A DNA stretch of 64,000 nt from Cryptomeria japonica (taxonomy: Eukaryota; Streptophyta; Pinopsida; Cupressales; Cupressaceae): assembly GCF_030272615.1 (NCBI RefSeq), contig NC_081408.1, forward strand, positions 618,942,476 through 619,006,475. Reading direction: 5' to 3'. This document shows positions 11,955 to 23,745 of this stretch, in pieces. The number at the start of each line of letters is the position of its first letter. The stretch's first letter is position 1. A model generated the notes under the pieces. It did no database searches and had not been told where the DNA came from. It worked only from the letters and a program-made list of their open reading frames with translations. Both the position numbers and the translations under genes were made by a program.

Positions 11955-13178
11955 TGTTAGAATAATCAATGGACAACTAAGAGGGGGGGTGAATCAGTTG
12001 TCAGAAAATTATATTAATCAAACCACTTTATAACCTTTAACTGGAGCACATAAACATTGAATACCGGAATAGCAGAAACAAATACCGGTAAGCAATAAAA
12101 CTTAAGTATGAAATAGAGAATCAACACAATGCAACCATACCACATAACACCATGATTTGTACGTGGAAAACCTAGTAAAGGGAAAAACCATGGTGGGAAG
12201 CCTACCCACAGTCAAATAATACTTTTGCAGAAAGTATGTGATACAATAAGGGGCTTGCACATGCAAGAAGGCACAATGCCTAGAGTGTACTACTCATTAC
12301 AAAGGAGTCTCACTGACTACAGAAAGGTTATAACCACCTCAATATAATTGGACAACAATCCAGAAGAATGAACTACCAATGATAGCATCTACCATGCCTG
12401 ATTACAATCCTGATTAAGCTCAATACCCGAGGCCTTTGACCTCTTACATAAACCTAATTCTATCACCTATGATCGACCAAATCTCCTTTGCATATGATAT
12501 TTCATTCCATGACCATTACTGCCACCACGATCTACAATGAGATCTTACATCAATTTATACAAACCCTAAGGCCTAAACCAATTAGGTCGGCCACCTAAAA
12601 GATATTACAATAAGATCATTATATACATACACATTACAATGATATGACATGTCAGCTTTAGACCAAAACAACATTAAGCAATCCACAAATCATCCCGGTA
12701 ACATGTAGAGAACACGTTACATGATATCGGTCCATAACCTAGACCCAAATAGATTCACCATACCAAAGAAATGTCTCCAATCAGTCAAGGCATGAACAAA
12801 GATCACCTTCTGCATCCTGAATTCCATCTAGAAGCCGCACCAACACCACTTATACATCCTGTCAAAGATTATCAGTAAAAGCTCTACCGGTATAACCTTA
12901 AACCCTTACTGGTATAGGATTACTACAGTGTATGATAGAATCTGATCATCAAGTCAATACCAACTGACCAAAACATACTCCAGAAACATCAAACCACACA
13001 TATTCAATTGATCCAAACATGTCGGTAGTATCCAACTGATAGTCCCTTCTGTCAGTAACACTAGTTCTTCTACTGGTAACCAAAATCTGTCTGTCGGTAA
13101 CTAATCATAACAACTAGTGTTGACATCAATGACAAAACATCAATGCAACACATAATCATTTCCTTCATATTGCCAACA
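11955..13178 (-). repeat. 3' LTR of element G (1224 bp)
   Basis: Direct repeat partner of 17262-18493. The two copies run in parallel from the terminal TGTTAGAATAA (+ strand) through the C/G tract and the CCACCATGG module to GCCAACA, with many substitutions and small indels, so this insertion is much older than B. Confidence 0.85.
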
Positions 13179-13190
13179 ATAACCCCCTTT
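13179..13190 (-). promoter_or_regulatory. Polypurine tract of element G
   Basis: Minus-strand AAAGGGGGTTAT beside the 3' LTR. A second AAAGGGGGAG copy on the - strand lies at 13387-13396, about 200 bp upstream. Confidence 0.75.
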
Positions 13191-13540
13191 GGCATTGGTG
13201 GAAACACTAGATGTGAAAAAGAAAACATCTAACTACCAAGAAATGCCAAAAAATTCTCATAGAAGATATAACAATGAAAAACTAAAAAATCCCTGCAACT
13301 CCCCCTGAGGAGTGCAGTCCAATATGAAACTCATCTGAATCTCTCTCCCATATGACATATTATGACATTATTTTTTACATATAACTCTCCCCCTTTGACA
13401 TCAATGCCAGAGACATGACATAGATATCAAAATCCTGTGAATCTCAAAGCTGACTACTCCCCCTGAGTAGTAGCACCACTACATCAATCTAAAGCAAAGG
13501 ATAAAGATGATGATGCATACTGGACTGATGCTCTGCTCTA

Positions 13541-14590
13541 TCAGTTAAGTTTTTGTTGGAGGGTAGATACCCCCAACCTGTCTCTCAAATATTCAAATGA
13601 TTCCTTAGACAATGGTTTAGTGAATATATCTGCAATCTTCTCTTTAGTGTTCACATAAACCAATTTGACTTCCTTTTCCTCCACCTTTTCTTTCAGAAAG
13701 TTATATTTTATTAAAATTTGATTAGTCCTAGAGTGAAATACGGGATTATTAGATATGTCAATAGCTGCAGAGTTATCACAATAGATAACTATCGGTTCAC
13801 TGCAATTTACCTTGATATCCTTCAACATTTGCTTCATCCACAAGACTTGAGTGCAATTAGTTGTTGTTGCAGCATATTCAGCTTCTGCGGTAGATAAAGA
13901 AATGCATGACTATTTTTTGTTGATCCATGAAACCAATTTCTTTCCAAGAAAGAAAGGTCCACCAAAAGTGCTCTTTTGATCATCAGTAATCTTGTAATAT
14001 AGATTACTATTAGCACTGCCTCTAGTAAAACCAATCTTCAAAATATATTTATCCAACCTTGCATACCAAGCTCTAGGAGCTTGTTTCAATCCATATAATG
14101 CTTTCCTTAACCTGCAAACCATATCTGCATCATCTGTTAGTGAAAATCCATCAGGCTACTCAATGTATACTTCTTCCTCAAGCCCACCATTCAAAAATGC
14201 ACATTTAACATCCGTTTGATAGACCTTATAGTTCTTGTATGCTGCATAGGCAAGAAATAGTCTAGCAGCTTCAATTCTAGCTATTGGTGCAAATTTCTTA
14301 CCATAATTAATTCCTTCCATTTGAGAATATCCTTTACAAACCAATCTAGCCTTATTTCTTACAACTTTACCATCCTTATTTAGTTTATTTCTAAAAACCC
14401 ATTTAGTTCCAATAACATTCTTATTTTTAGGTCGGGGAACTAAAGTCCAAGTCTTATTTTTCTCTATCTGATCTAATTCATCTTCCATAGTCTTTAACCA
14501 ATATTTATCTTTATAAGCTTCAATAACAGATGCCGGTTCAATTTGAGAAATATGACATACCTCTTCATTTGCTAGTCTTCTTCTTGTCAT
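13541..14590 (-). pseudogene. Copia RT/RNase H of element G with internal deletion
   Basis: RT N-part (14590-14156: WTLVPRPKNKNVIGTKWVF, then ARL.CKGYSQ.EGI and DVKCAFLNGGLEEEVYIE), then CRLRKALYGLKQAPRAWYARL (14122-13910). After NLYYKITDD the sequence jumps straight to QKSTFGGPFFLGKKLVSW, which belongs to RNase H. The YVDD block and the first part of RNase H, roughly 200 codons, are absent. RNase H continues with a frame change into DNSAAID and ADIFTKPL (13843-13541). Both sides of the join carry an Asp-Asp codon pair, which fits a deletion between short direct repeats. The product would be catalytically dead. Confidence 0.8.
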
Positions 14591-14835
14591 AACTCCCTTG
14601 TTCCTGCCTCCAATGATTTAATCTTCAGAATGATTTAATCTTACATACCTTGGTATCTTCTGAACTTCAAGTTCACTATACTGATCATCAGTCATAGTTG
14701 AATTTTCTGATTGTACTAATGTAACTGTCTTAGTGTCTTGTGCCAGTTGAGGCATTGTCAAATCAGTTATGATCACTACCACTATCGGTTCTCTGTCATA
14801 TGATATAGATTGATCTCTATTTTGCTAATCCACTT

Positions 14836-16143
14836 TCACATTTGTGCTTTCCACAATTTTTTGCAATCTTTTGTTATAACATCTATATGCTTTGCTCTAA
14901 ATTGAATATCCAAGAAATATCCCTTCATCACATCTAGGATCAAACTTCCCAATTGAATCGTCCCTTTTGATATAACATTTACTTCCAAAAATTTTGAAAT
15001 ATTTAAGAGTGGGTGTATGTCCAAACCATAACTCATAAGGAGTCTTTCTAGTTTCACCTTTGATATGAACTCTGTTGAATGTGTAGACTGTTGTACTCAC
15101 TGCTTCTCTCCAGTAGATGTGAGGCAATTTGGCTTCCATCATCATGGTTCTTGTTGCATCCAAAATGGTTCTATTCTTCCTTTCCATTACTCCATTCTAC
15201 TGAGGAATCCAGGGTGCAGATAATTGTCTCCTAATTCCATTTATCTCACAAAAACTGTTAAATTCATGAGATGTGAACTCACCGCCTTGATCTGATCTCA
15301 AACATTTGATTTTCAATCCAGTTTCGGTTTCCACCTTTGCTTTAAAGATCTTGAATTTCTCAAAAGCTTCAGACTTCTCCCTTAGAAAAGTCACCCACAT
15401 CATTCTAGAATAATCATCAATTATTAGCATGAAGTACCTATCACCTTGAAAGCTTTTGGTCCTTATTGGACCACATAAGTTTGTATGAATCAAATCAAGC
15501 ACATCATTACATTTATCATGTATGCTCTTAAAAGAAGTTCTAACTTGCTTTCCCAATTGACATTCTTTACATACTGGATTATGAGGCTTTATAATCTTAC
15601 GTATGTCTCTAACTGCCTTTGTTTAACTGATCTTAACAATACGATCAAAATTAACATGACACAACCTCTTGTGCCATAACCAACTCTCATCAATATGAGC
15701 AATCAAACATGTCTTATCACTAGTGTTCAAGTGAAATATATTACCTCCAATCTGAGTACCAGTTGCAATCTCCAAACTAGTTCTGTTAATGATTTTGCAT
15801 TTTCTATCTTTGAACTAAAGTTGGAATCCCTTATCCACCAATTGACCAACACTTAAAACATTATTCTTTAAACCTTCTACATAGTAGACATTATCAATAT
15901 TATGCTTACCATCCATAGAAATAATACCTCTACCTTTGATCATACACACTTTGTCATCCTCAAATTTGACTTGACCATCATTATATTCTTGCAAGGACAA
16001 AATTTTCTTTTATCTCCAGTCATATGATGTGAGCATCCACTATCAATTACCCATTCATCCTTGTCTTCAACTTTTGCGGCTAGGGCCTTTTCTTCATTCT
16101 TGATAACCGGTTTTGGTTCATCTTCCTTTATAGCATAGAACAA
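14836..16143 (-). pseudogene. Copia protease and integrase of element G
   Basis: Protease at 16143-15940 with the WVIDSGCSHHMTGD active site. The pre-integrase segment follows (16000-15815, NVLSVGQLVDKGFQL). Integrase core at 15556-14897: catalytic Asp in the DLIHTNLCGP segment, SDQGGEF, and the Glu of NGVMERKNR, followed by GSKCYIKRDD and GIFLGYSI. An in-frame TAG separates IPQ and NGV (near 15195, probably a former CAG). Frame changes occur after the protease and near 15000. Catalytic residues of integrase are still readable, unlike those of element D. Confidence 0.75.
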
Positions 16144-16522
16144 CCATTCCTTTCCATTGTTGGATCCACTAGCAGAGTCTCCAGTTGGTTCATCCTCTGA
16201 GTCATTACTTACTCCTTCCTCATCTGCTATGTATCATAGTTTTTTTTTTCTTGAATCTATATTTGTTCTTATTAGGCTTAAATGATTTCTTAACTCTTTC
16301 TTCAAATCTTGCATTCCTTTCAAGACATCTAGATGCAAAATGGCCAATCTTATTACATGCATAATATTTAAAAGGTGCTTTTCCTTCATACTTACTTCTT
16401 GTCAGACCTTTAGGTACTCTTGTAGCAAATAAGGCTTCAAGTTGCTCAATTTATTCATCCTCTTTCCTCATATCTTTCAATTCTTTTGCATATAGGGCTT
16501 TCCAATCACTTTTGTCGGTAGA
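16144..16522 (-). pseudogene. Zinc-knuckle region of element G Gag
   Basis: A degenerate CCHC knuckle is readable on the - strand around 16327-16370: KYYACNKIGHFASRC. The first Cys has become Tyr. Upstream and downstream are charged linkers toward the protease, with frame changes (a run of T at 16241-16249). Confidence 0.55.
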
Positions 16523-17203
16523 TCATGATGCATGAAAAGCAGGTTCAAACTTTGTAGCTCCAGAGGGTCCAAATTCTTCAAGCTCAAAAGCAAATAATTT
16601 CCCAATCAGAATGTCTCTATTAACTGAAGTGTTTTCCATTGTTCTCAATTCATTAATTGCAATAGCCTTTATCTTGTAAGCTGGTGGTAGGGCTCTCAAA
16701 ACTTTAGAAACTATTTCATCTTCACTCAGAGATCCTCGACAACATTGAATTCCCATGACAATCTCATTTACTCTTTCCATAAATGTAGCAATTCTTTCAT
16801 TATCTTCCATCTTCAATTTCTCATATCTTATCCGGTAACCATCAAGTTTAGCAATTTTGACAGTAGGGTCACCTTCATTCAAAGTTTGCAATTTATCCCA
16901 CATAACCTTTGTAGATGATTTATCAGTTAATCTCATGATTTGTTGATCAATGAGTGCACACAAGAGGGCTTCTCTAGCTCTGCAATCATTTTCAATATTT
17001 TTGTCCAAGTCTGCAGGAGTAGGATTGCCAGATGTCGGATCATAAGGTGTATATCCTTTCTTAGTGATCTCCCAAATATCCTTTACAAGACATCTAAGAT
17101 GAGTCTCCATTCAGATTTTCAATATCCCATAGTTTGTTCCATCAAGCTTAGGGATTTCTCTTCTGAAAATAGCTGTCAGTGGATTTGAAGTATTAGGTGC
17201 CAT
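16523..17203 (-). pseudogene. Copia Gag (UBN2 type) of element G
   Basis: The start is the ATG at 17203-17201 (MAPNTSNPLTAIFRRE), 45 bp inside the primer site. One in-frame TGA lies just before 17110; the frame before it reads KLDGTNYGIL, the classic LDGxNY entry of copia Gag. The rest reads METHLRCLVKDIWE ... CRAREALLCALID, TKVMWDKLQTL, ERIATFMERVNEIV, ALPPAYKIKA: the usual UBN2-type Gag pattern. It forms the capsid-like particle in intact elements. The TGA probably replaced a TGG. Confidence 0.8.
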
Positions 17204-17247
17204 AGGATCTACCTCAAGTGGTTAAGATTCTGCAAAAGAGGACCAAA

Positions 17248-17259
17248 GCTTTGATACCA
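17248..17259 (-). promoter_or_regulatory. Primer binding site of element G (initiator Met tRNA)
   Basis: Minus-strand TGGTATCAAAGC, directly inside the 5' LTR end (TTCTAACA then an AT spacer). This is the usual plant copia site complementary to the initiator Met tRNA 3' end and fixes G's orientation. Confidence 0.8.
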
Positions 17260-17261
17260 AT

Positions 17262-18493
17262 TGTTAGAATAACTGGTGGACAAATGAGAGAGGGGGGAGG
17301 GGGGGGTGAATTAGTTGTCAACATATTATATTAATCAAACCACTTTATAACCTTTAACCAGAGCACATAAACATTGAATACCGAAATAGCAGAAACAGAT
17401 ACCGGTAAGCAATAAAACTTAAGTATGAAATAGAGAATCAACACAATGCAACCATACCACATAACACCATGATTTGTATGTGGAAAACCTAGTGAGAGAA
17501 AAAACATGGTGGGAAGCCTACCCACAATCAAATAATACTTCAGCAGAAAGTATGTGATACAATAAGGGGCCTACACATGAGGAAGGCACACTACCGAGAG
17601 CGTACTACTCATTACAAAGGAGTCTCACTGACTACAAAGAGGTTATAACTAACTCAATATAATTGGACAACAATCCAAAAGAATGAACTGCCAATGATAT
17701 TATCTACCATGCCTAATTACAGTCCTGGTTAAGCTCAATACCGGAGGCCTTTGACCTCTTACATAAACCCAATTCTATCACCTATGATTGACCAAATCTC
17801 CTTCACATATGATATTTCATTCCATGACCATTACCACCACCACAATCTACAATGATATCTTACATCAATTTATACAAACCCTAAGGCCTAAACCAATTAC
17901 GTCGGCCACCTAAAAAATATTACAATAAGATCATTATATACATCCACATTACAATGATATGCCATGTTGGCTTTAGACCAAAACAACATTAACCAATCCA
18001 TAAATCATCTTGGTAACTTGTAGAGAACATGTTACATAATACTAGTCCATAACCTGGACCCAAATAGATTCACCACGCCAAAGTGATGTCTCTTATCAGT
18101 CGAGGCACGAACAAAGATCACCTTCTGCATCTTGAATTCTATCTAGAAGCTACACCAATACCACTTATGCATCTTGTCAAAGATTCTCAGTAAAAGATCT
18201 ATCGGTAAAACCTTAAACCCTTACTGGTATAGGCTTACTAGAGTGTATGATAGTATTTGATCATCAAGTCAATACCAACTGACCAAAACATACTCTAGAA
18301 ACATCAAACCAAACATATTCCATTGATCCAAACATGTTAGTAGTATCCAACTGATAGTCCCTTCCGCCGATAACACTAGTTCTTCTACTGGTAACCAAAA
18401 TCTGTCTATCAGTAACCAATCATAACAACTAGTGTTGACATCAATGAAAAAAAATCAATGCAAAACATAATCAATTCCTTCATATTGCCAACA
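17262..18493 (-). repeat. 5' LTR of element G (1232 bp)
   Basis: Partner of 11955-13178. It contains a long G-run on the + strand (17283-17307), the CCACCATG-type module (+ 17479-17514) and the GTCAGTGAGACT segment also seen in element A's LTR. It differs from its partner by scattered substitutions and indels. Confidence 0.85.
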
Positions 18494-19753
18494 TATTAGT
18501 AACCAAGAAATATGCCTTCATCACTTTTAGCCTCAAACTTACTAACATAGTCACCTCTTTTGATAAAACATTTACTGCCAAAAATCTTAAAATAACTGAC
18601 ATTAGGTGATCTACCATACCAATATTCATAAGGATTGTTATCCTTACCTCTCTTTACCAATATCCAGTTCATAATGTAGACAACTGTGCTGACAACTTCT
18701 CTCCGTATTTTTTTTGCTACTCCTCCTTGTATAAGCATCGTTCTAGCAGCTTCAACAATTGACCGGTTGTTCCTCTTAGCAATACCATTCTATTTTGGTG
18801 TCCTCGATGCAAAAAGTTGCCTCTTAATTCCATTGTCTTCATAATATCTAGTGAATTCCTCTGAAGTAAATTCACCACCTTGATAAGTCCTTAGACACTT
18901 TATCTTCTTACCACTTTCCTTTTCAGCTAAGGCCCCAAATGCCTTGAACTTACTAAAGGCTTCTATTTTGTCCTTCAAGAGTGTGACCCACATCATTCTT
19001 GAGCAATCATCAGTGAAGATCATAAAATATTTATCACCTTGAATACTTTGAGTCCTTATTGGTCCATAGAGATATGTGTGAACCAAATCTAACAAATGTT
19101 CTATTGAGAAAGATTTGCTCTTAAAAGTTGAGGATGTCATCTTTCCTAACTGACATTCCTTAAAGCATTCACCGGTTTGTCCAATTAAGACAAACCTCTT
19201 ACTGACTTGGACTTACTGACCTTAACACTGTTATCAAAATTTATATGATAAAATATTCGATGCCAAAGCCAACTATCATCTACTTTAGCAATTAAATAGT
19301 TGTTGACTTTAGGATTCAGGTGAATCAATTTACCTTTTGTCTGCTTGCCGGTTGCAATCAGTTCACCTTTGTTCCCATAGATTTTGCACATTCCACTCTT
19401 GAATTTTAATGGATAACTTTTGTCATTGAGTTGAGCTACACTCAAAAGATTGTTCTTTAATCTTTCAACTCAGTAGACATCATCTACACTACTCTTTCCA
19501 TTAAGAGAAATGGTTCCCTTTCCTTTTACCATGCATGGTGAGTCATTTGCAAATCTCACAACTCTTGCATCAAATTCCTTCAAAGTAAGAAATTTACTTC
19601 GGTCACTGGTCATGTGGTGTGAGCAACCACTATCTATGATCCAATCATCAAAACTATCTATGCAAGAAACTAATGTCTTCTGATCAGATGTCTCCTCTTT
19701 AATGGAAACAAAGACAATGTCTTCATTAGCATCACCCTGAGATTCCTCATTAG
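18494..19753 (-). pseudogene. Copia protease and integrase of element D
   Basis: Protease: WIIDSGCSHHMTSDRSKF near 19640-19590. Pre-integrase: SVAQLNDKSYPLKF ... WLWHRIFYHINFD. Integrase: DLVHTYLYGPIRT, then RTYQGGEF in place of SDQGGEF (catalytic Asp lost) and NGIAKRNNR in place of NG.xERKNR (catalytic Glu lost). It ends GIFLGY at 18494, where G inserted. Stops at the domain joints. The C element interrupts the protease N-terminal side at 19753 (ITNEE reading). Confidence 0.75.
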
Positions 19754-19763
19754 TGATACCACC

Positions 19764-21202
19764 TGATGCCCTCCTAAATGGCACAATGTTAGTTCAAGAT
19801 CAAACAACATAAAACACACAAGATGTTAGAGTTAGTCAATTCAAAAACCAAAACAAATGAAGGCATTCCAAGAGAGATACTAAAAACACATGCTAATGAA
19901 TCTAACTAAAGAAGTAAAGACAAAGAGACATCTCCAACTATCTCTTAGCATGAGATTAGCTCCTTCTCCCTTGTTCCTCTCCTCTCCAAGTTCCAAAATA
20001 GTGTAGCTCTCAGCAGCTTTTTGCACTATGGATGCTTATGGAGGATTGAGATTGTAGAATAGCTCTAAAACATGAAATGAAAAGCTATTTTAATGCTAAA
20101 ATGATGTGTTTTAACCAAAAGACAATATTTAGTTATGCTATGCTAAATGCTCTCTAAAATGGCTATAGTCTAAATGCTTACAAGTTTTCAGGATCTGGAT
20201 TATGAAGGAATGGGCTCTATTTATAGGAAAAATGGAGCAATGGATGGCCAGGATTGAAAGGTTTAATCAAGGGTCAAGCTTGAAAGTTGGGGATCCATGT
20301 GCACAATTGGCACCAATAAAATAATGACAAGTGTCAACACAGGATTGGGTTGAAAGAAGAGGTTGGAGGCATTAAAGGCCTGAGAAGACCTCATGGTTAT
20401 CTAAAGGCTAAGGGTCAAGCCTAAATTAGGATTACCCACTGGATTAGGAGTTAATCCAAGGATAAACCTTTGTGCAAATGATTAAGAGATAATCATGGTC
20501 AAAGTATTAAATACTTGATGAGACCTTTGTGGTTGGATAGAGGTTGAGTCAAACAAATGTTTTAACCATGTGGGAGGGTTGAATTAACCATTAATGGTTA
20601 TTGGAGACTTTGGGGAATTAAGTGGTTGAAAGTTGGAAGCCTTTAATGGTTTTCAAAGACTTTGGGGTTTTTGGTGGTTGAAGGTTGAAAACCTTCAATG
20701 GTTATCCAAGACTTTGGGCCATTTTGAGAAGTGACTCCATTTTGCTTAGGAATGTGACAATAATTAGGGGATGGATTAGGCTAATTAGGAAGGGGTTAGA
20801 AGAATCTAGAAGGTGATTAGATTTTGCAAGTGGATTTGGTGGGTGAGGGAAAATAGGATTTTATTTAAAATAAAAATTCATTTATTTCAAAATGTGTGCA
20901 AGTTGCATTTGTAGGAAAATGCAAGTGGGGTGGAGATAATGATTTAAATAAATATTTTATTTAATTTATTTAAAAGAGGAAAAGGGATTTTAATTAAATA
21001 AATTGATTTTATTTATTTAATTGAATGGAATTTGATTTAATGAATTAATTAAAATAAATTGAATAATTTATTTAATTAATAGAAGAATGTTTGGGGATGA
21101 ATTAATTAAATATTAATTTAATTAACTGGTGGCTAGTAGATTTTTAATCAAATAAATACGAAATATTCATTTAATTAAAATGGACAGATTTATGTGACTA
21201 CA
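19764..21202 (-). repeat. 3' LTR of element B (1439 bp)
   Basis: Identical in length to 37238-38676. Differences seen: G/A in GGATCT(G/A)GATT, A/G in TTAAAT(A/G)CTTG, A/G in AATAAAT(A/G)TTTT, A/G in GGCTAGT(A/G)GAT. It ends with a region of alternating AT-rich ATTTAATTAA blocks. Confidence 0.93.
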
Positions 21203-21215
21203 TTTGCCCCTCTTT
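21203..21215 (-). promoter_or_regulatory. Polypurine tract of element B
   Basis: Minus-strand AAAGAGGGGCAAA immediately before the 3' LTR start. The same tract occurs at 39450-39463 in C. Confidence 0.85.
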
Positions 21216-21512
21216 GAGACGGTGCAGTTTATCGCATCGTTTCAAAGAAAGAAAAACTGGTGTGAAGAAATGCCCCATTAAAATGTTAATTTAATGGGTG
21301 GTATGCCCCCTCGAGAGAGGGGCCGAAAAATTTTGAAAAATCGGGCGATCTCTCGAAAAAGAATGAAAATTGGCAGGGTGGTGGAATAGAAGAAATTAGG
21401 TATACTGGGGAAAAATAGAAGAAATTGGGGGAAACATGGAGAAATGGGGGGCTCGGGAAGTTCACGGGGACCACGGCGATGAGCGGGGCGAAGTTATGGT
21501 GACGTCGGGGGG

Positions 21513-21519
21513 TATAAAT
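21513..21519 (+). promoter_or_regulatory. Putative TATA box of the antisense PMD gene in B
   Basis: TATAAAT on the + strand, 103 bp upstream of the ATG of the short first exon. Element C has TATAAG at the matching place, 98 bp upstream of its ATG. Conserved spacing suggests an element-encoded promoter driving transcription opposite to gag-pol. Confidence 0.5.
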
Positions 21520-21766
21520 GGGGTGAAAGGGGTGAAAATAGGATCATTTGTGACCGCGACCAGTTGAAAACTATAGCTCTGACAGTGACATTTGGAAGAG
21601 CAAGGAGGAGCGACGATGCCGTTTCCGATCACCGAGCACCGATTTGAGCGAGTCCGCCGGTACCAGCGCCCAGCCGACTATGGACCAGCGGTACGCAAAT
21701 TCGAAAACTTCCTTTTTATGCATTTTTAATACGTTTTTAGCTGAGTCCAAGTCAAGTCGGAGCAAG

Positions 21767-22175
21767 AGCGCTGGAACTAGGTTTTTAGCGCTTTTGCTCC
21801 ATGAATTAGCGCTATTGTGCCGCAATAGCGCTTTTGTAGGCTAGTTTTAGCGCTTTTGAGTTTATTTAGTGCTTTTGTAGGCAAGTTTGAGCGCTTTTGA
21901 TAAATTAGCGCTACGGCAGGGTCAATTGAGCGCTATTGATGTGTAGTAGCGCTATTACATAGCGGTTTTAGCGCTTTTGATTAATTAGCGCTATGGCGTA
22001 GTTAATTGAGCGCTATTGACAGGAATAGCGCTATGGTGTAGCTTTTTGAGCGCTTTTGTTTTGGTAGCGCTATTGTAGGGCTTGTTGAGCGCTATTGATG
22101 TTGTTGTAGCGCTATTGTTCCGAATGAGCGCTTTTGTAGGTTAAATAGTGCTTTTGTAGGTTAAATAGCGCTTTT
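21767..22175 (+). repeat. AGCGCT array in the PMD intron of B
   Basis: Nineteen AGCGCT cores plus two AGTGCT variants in about 410 bp, spaced roughly 20 bp. The extended unit on the + strand is AGCGCTATTG (six perfect), AGCGCTTTTG or AGCGCTATGG with about 10 variable bases between. The array lies wholly in the predicted intron. A second array of the same unit in the opposite orientation lies at 36870-37140. Confidence 0.85.
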
Positions 22176-22362
22176 GCTTTAGGATAACAAGATGCCCCAG
22201 TTTCGGACAAAATAAAACTCCGGATGTCTAACGATTGATGGAGGGTGAGGTGAAGTGGGAGTTGTTTTGAACCATAGCAGCCCGATGAGACTTAGGTCAT
22301 TTGTTAGGAGAAATGTCTGTTGAAGTCTAGGCGGCCATGATTGCTTACCTGTTGAGACTCGA

Positions 22363-22383
22363 AGATACTTGATCAAAGTATCT
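22363..22383 (+). other. Perfect hairpin in the PMD intron of B
   Basis: AGATACTT, five-base loop, AAGTATCT: an 8-bp perfect stem. A second, smaller hairpin (AAACTT, 4-base loop, AAGTTT) is at 22401-22416. Element C has a hairpin array at the corresponding place between its repeat array and exon 2. Confidence 0.5.
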
Positions 22384-23624
22384 GATGATAGTCTAGGTTT
22401 AAACTTAAGAAAGTTTGATAACAAAACAACTGATGGTGGTTTGATGAATGTTTATGTGCAGGAGGATCTACGCGTGTTGCAGTTACGCGAGCGCCACCCC
22501 GCGACATAGGGGTTGCGAGATCGTTTGACTCAGATCGAGATAGATTGTATTGCGGCTACTGGGCTCTATGAGGTGATGCATATGCCTGTGATTCGGATGA
22601 ATCACGGTCTGATTACAGCATTAGCAGAGCGATGGCACAGTGAGACTTGCACGTTCCATCTGGCTCAGGGAGAGATGACGGTGACTTTGGAGGACGTGTG
22701 GCGTATTCTTCAGATTCCGATTCGAGGGCAGCTGGTGACGTATGATCGATCCTGGGGGACAGTGTCTTGCCAGAGGATTTTTGATGAAGACGTATTCATT
22801 GATGATGGGTCGATTGCCTGGGAGGATATAGCGGCACTATATGAGCCCCTTCCAGCAGTATTGGCAGGGATCGTGGGAGGACTTCTGTGTCCAGACAGGC
22901 GGTCACATGGATTGGCGGTCGGATGGAGACAGGTGATTGAGATGATGGTGACAGAGGGGACCCGATATGCCTGGGGGCCGTGCGTGCTAGCACACATGTA
23001 CCAGGAGTTGCACGAGGTAGTGTACAAAGGGAGAGGTTCGCTTGTAGTAGGCATGACGCTGCTACATGTGTGGGCATGGGAGCACCTACCAGTGACTCGA
23101 CCAGTGAGTCTGAGATTCCGAGCCGTGGACCAGCCCTATATGTTCATGTATAGTGGTATGATGAGCCAGCCCCACTTGGGGAAGCTAGAGTGGTGGCGGC
23201 GGACATTAGATGACCTAGATGCAGTGATCTGGCGGCCATACTTGGAGTGTGAGCCATGGGATGATGATGCTGAGGCACTGCCGTATTGTTTTATGACCCG
23301 ATTCCTCATTGGGAGGACCTCTTATCACGTAGAGAGACAGGTGCCAGGACGGGTGATGAGGCAGTTTGGACGGCAGCAGGGACTGCCGAGTGGATCGGGA
23401 GAGTATGCTCGAGTGATTCGAGAGTGGTATGCATGGGGTCTAGTGCTACCGTATGATCAGGCATTGGCAGAGTTCCGGACACTGCAGGCGAGGCCATGGG
23501 ATCTACGACTGAGGGTCGTGGATGCAGGGGTTACAGCAGAGTATACACAGTATCGGGCGGCGCACCCGATCCGACGGATATCAGACCCAGCTGAGCCGAT
23601 CCCAGCGTTTGAGGATGAGAGGGG

Positions 23625-23745
23625 ACGAGGACGGAGAGGAGGAGGTCGAGGAGGAGGTGGTGGTAGAGGAGGAGGAGGAGGAGGAGGAGGAGGAGGAGGA
23701 GGAGTAGGAGGTGGTGGTGGTGGGGGAGGTGGAGTAGGGATGGGG
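23625..23745 (+). repeat. GGA/GGT microsatellite in PMD exon 2
   Basis: Purine-rich GGA and GGT triplets encoding a poly-glycine linker between the PMD core and the coiled coil. Long open frames on other strands here (poly-Leu, poly-Pro) are artefacts of the triplet repeat. Confidence 0.85.

Larger units (their letters stand above)
11955..18493 (-). mobile_element. Element G: Ty1/copia retrotransposon with both LTRs, defective
   Basis: Complete by ends: 3' LTR 11955-13178, polypurine tract, pol, gag, Met primer site (17248-17259), 5' LTR 17262-18493. Both LTRs start TGTTGGCAA and end TTCTAACA on the - strand. It sits inside element D, between codons for GIFLGY and KCYNN. I see no clean target-site duplication: flanks are cattt (11950-11954) and tatta (18494-18498), and about 16 bases of D seem missing. 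RT lacks its catalytic motif because of an internal deletion, so G cannot move by itself. Confidence 0.85.
8296..19753 (-). mobile_element. Element D: Ty1/copia retrotransposon, split by G, 5' end lost
   Basis: Minus-strand copia element. Its 3' LTR (8296-9690) and polypurine tract lie at the left. RNase H and RT follow (about 10060-11954), then after the insert G (11955-18493) integrase and protease (18494-19753). At 19753 it is cut by gypsy C; gag, primer site and 5' LTR are not seen anywhere in the window. It interrupts gypsy F; the left flanking five bases are tggta (8291-8295). Coding regions are broken and integrase catalytic residues are lost, so D is dead. Confidence 0.75.
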
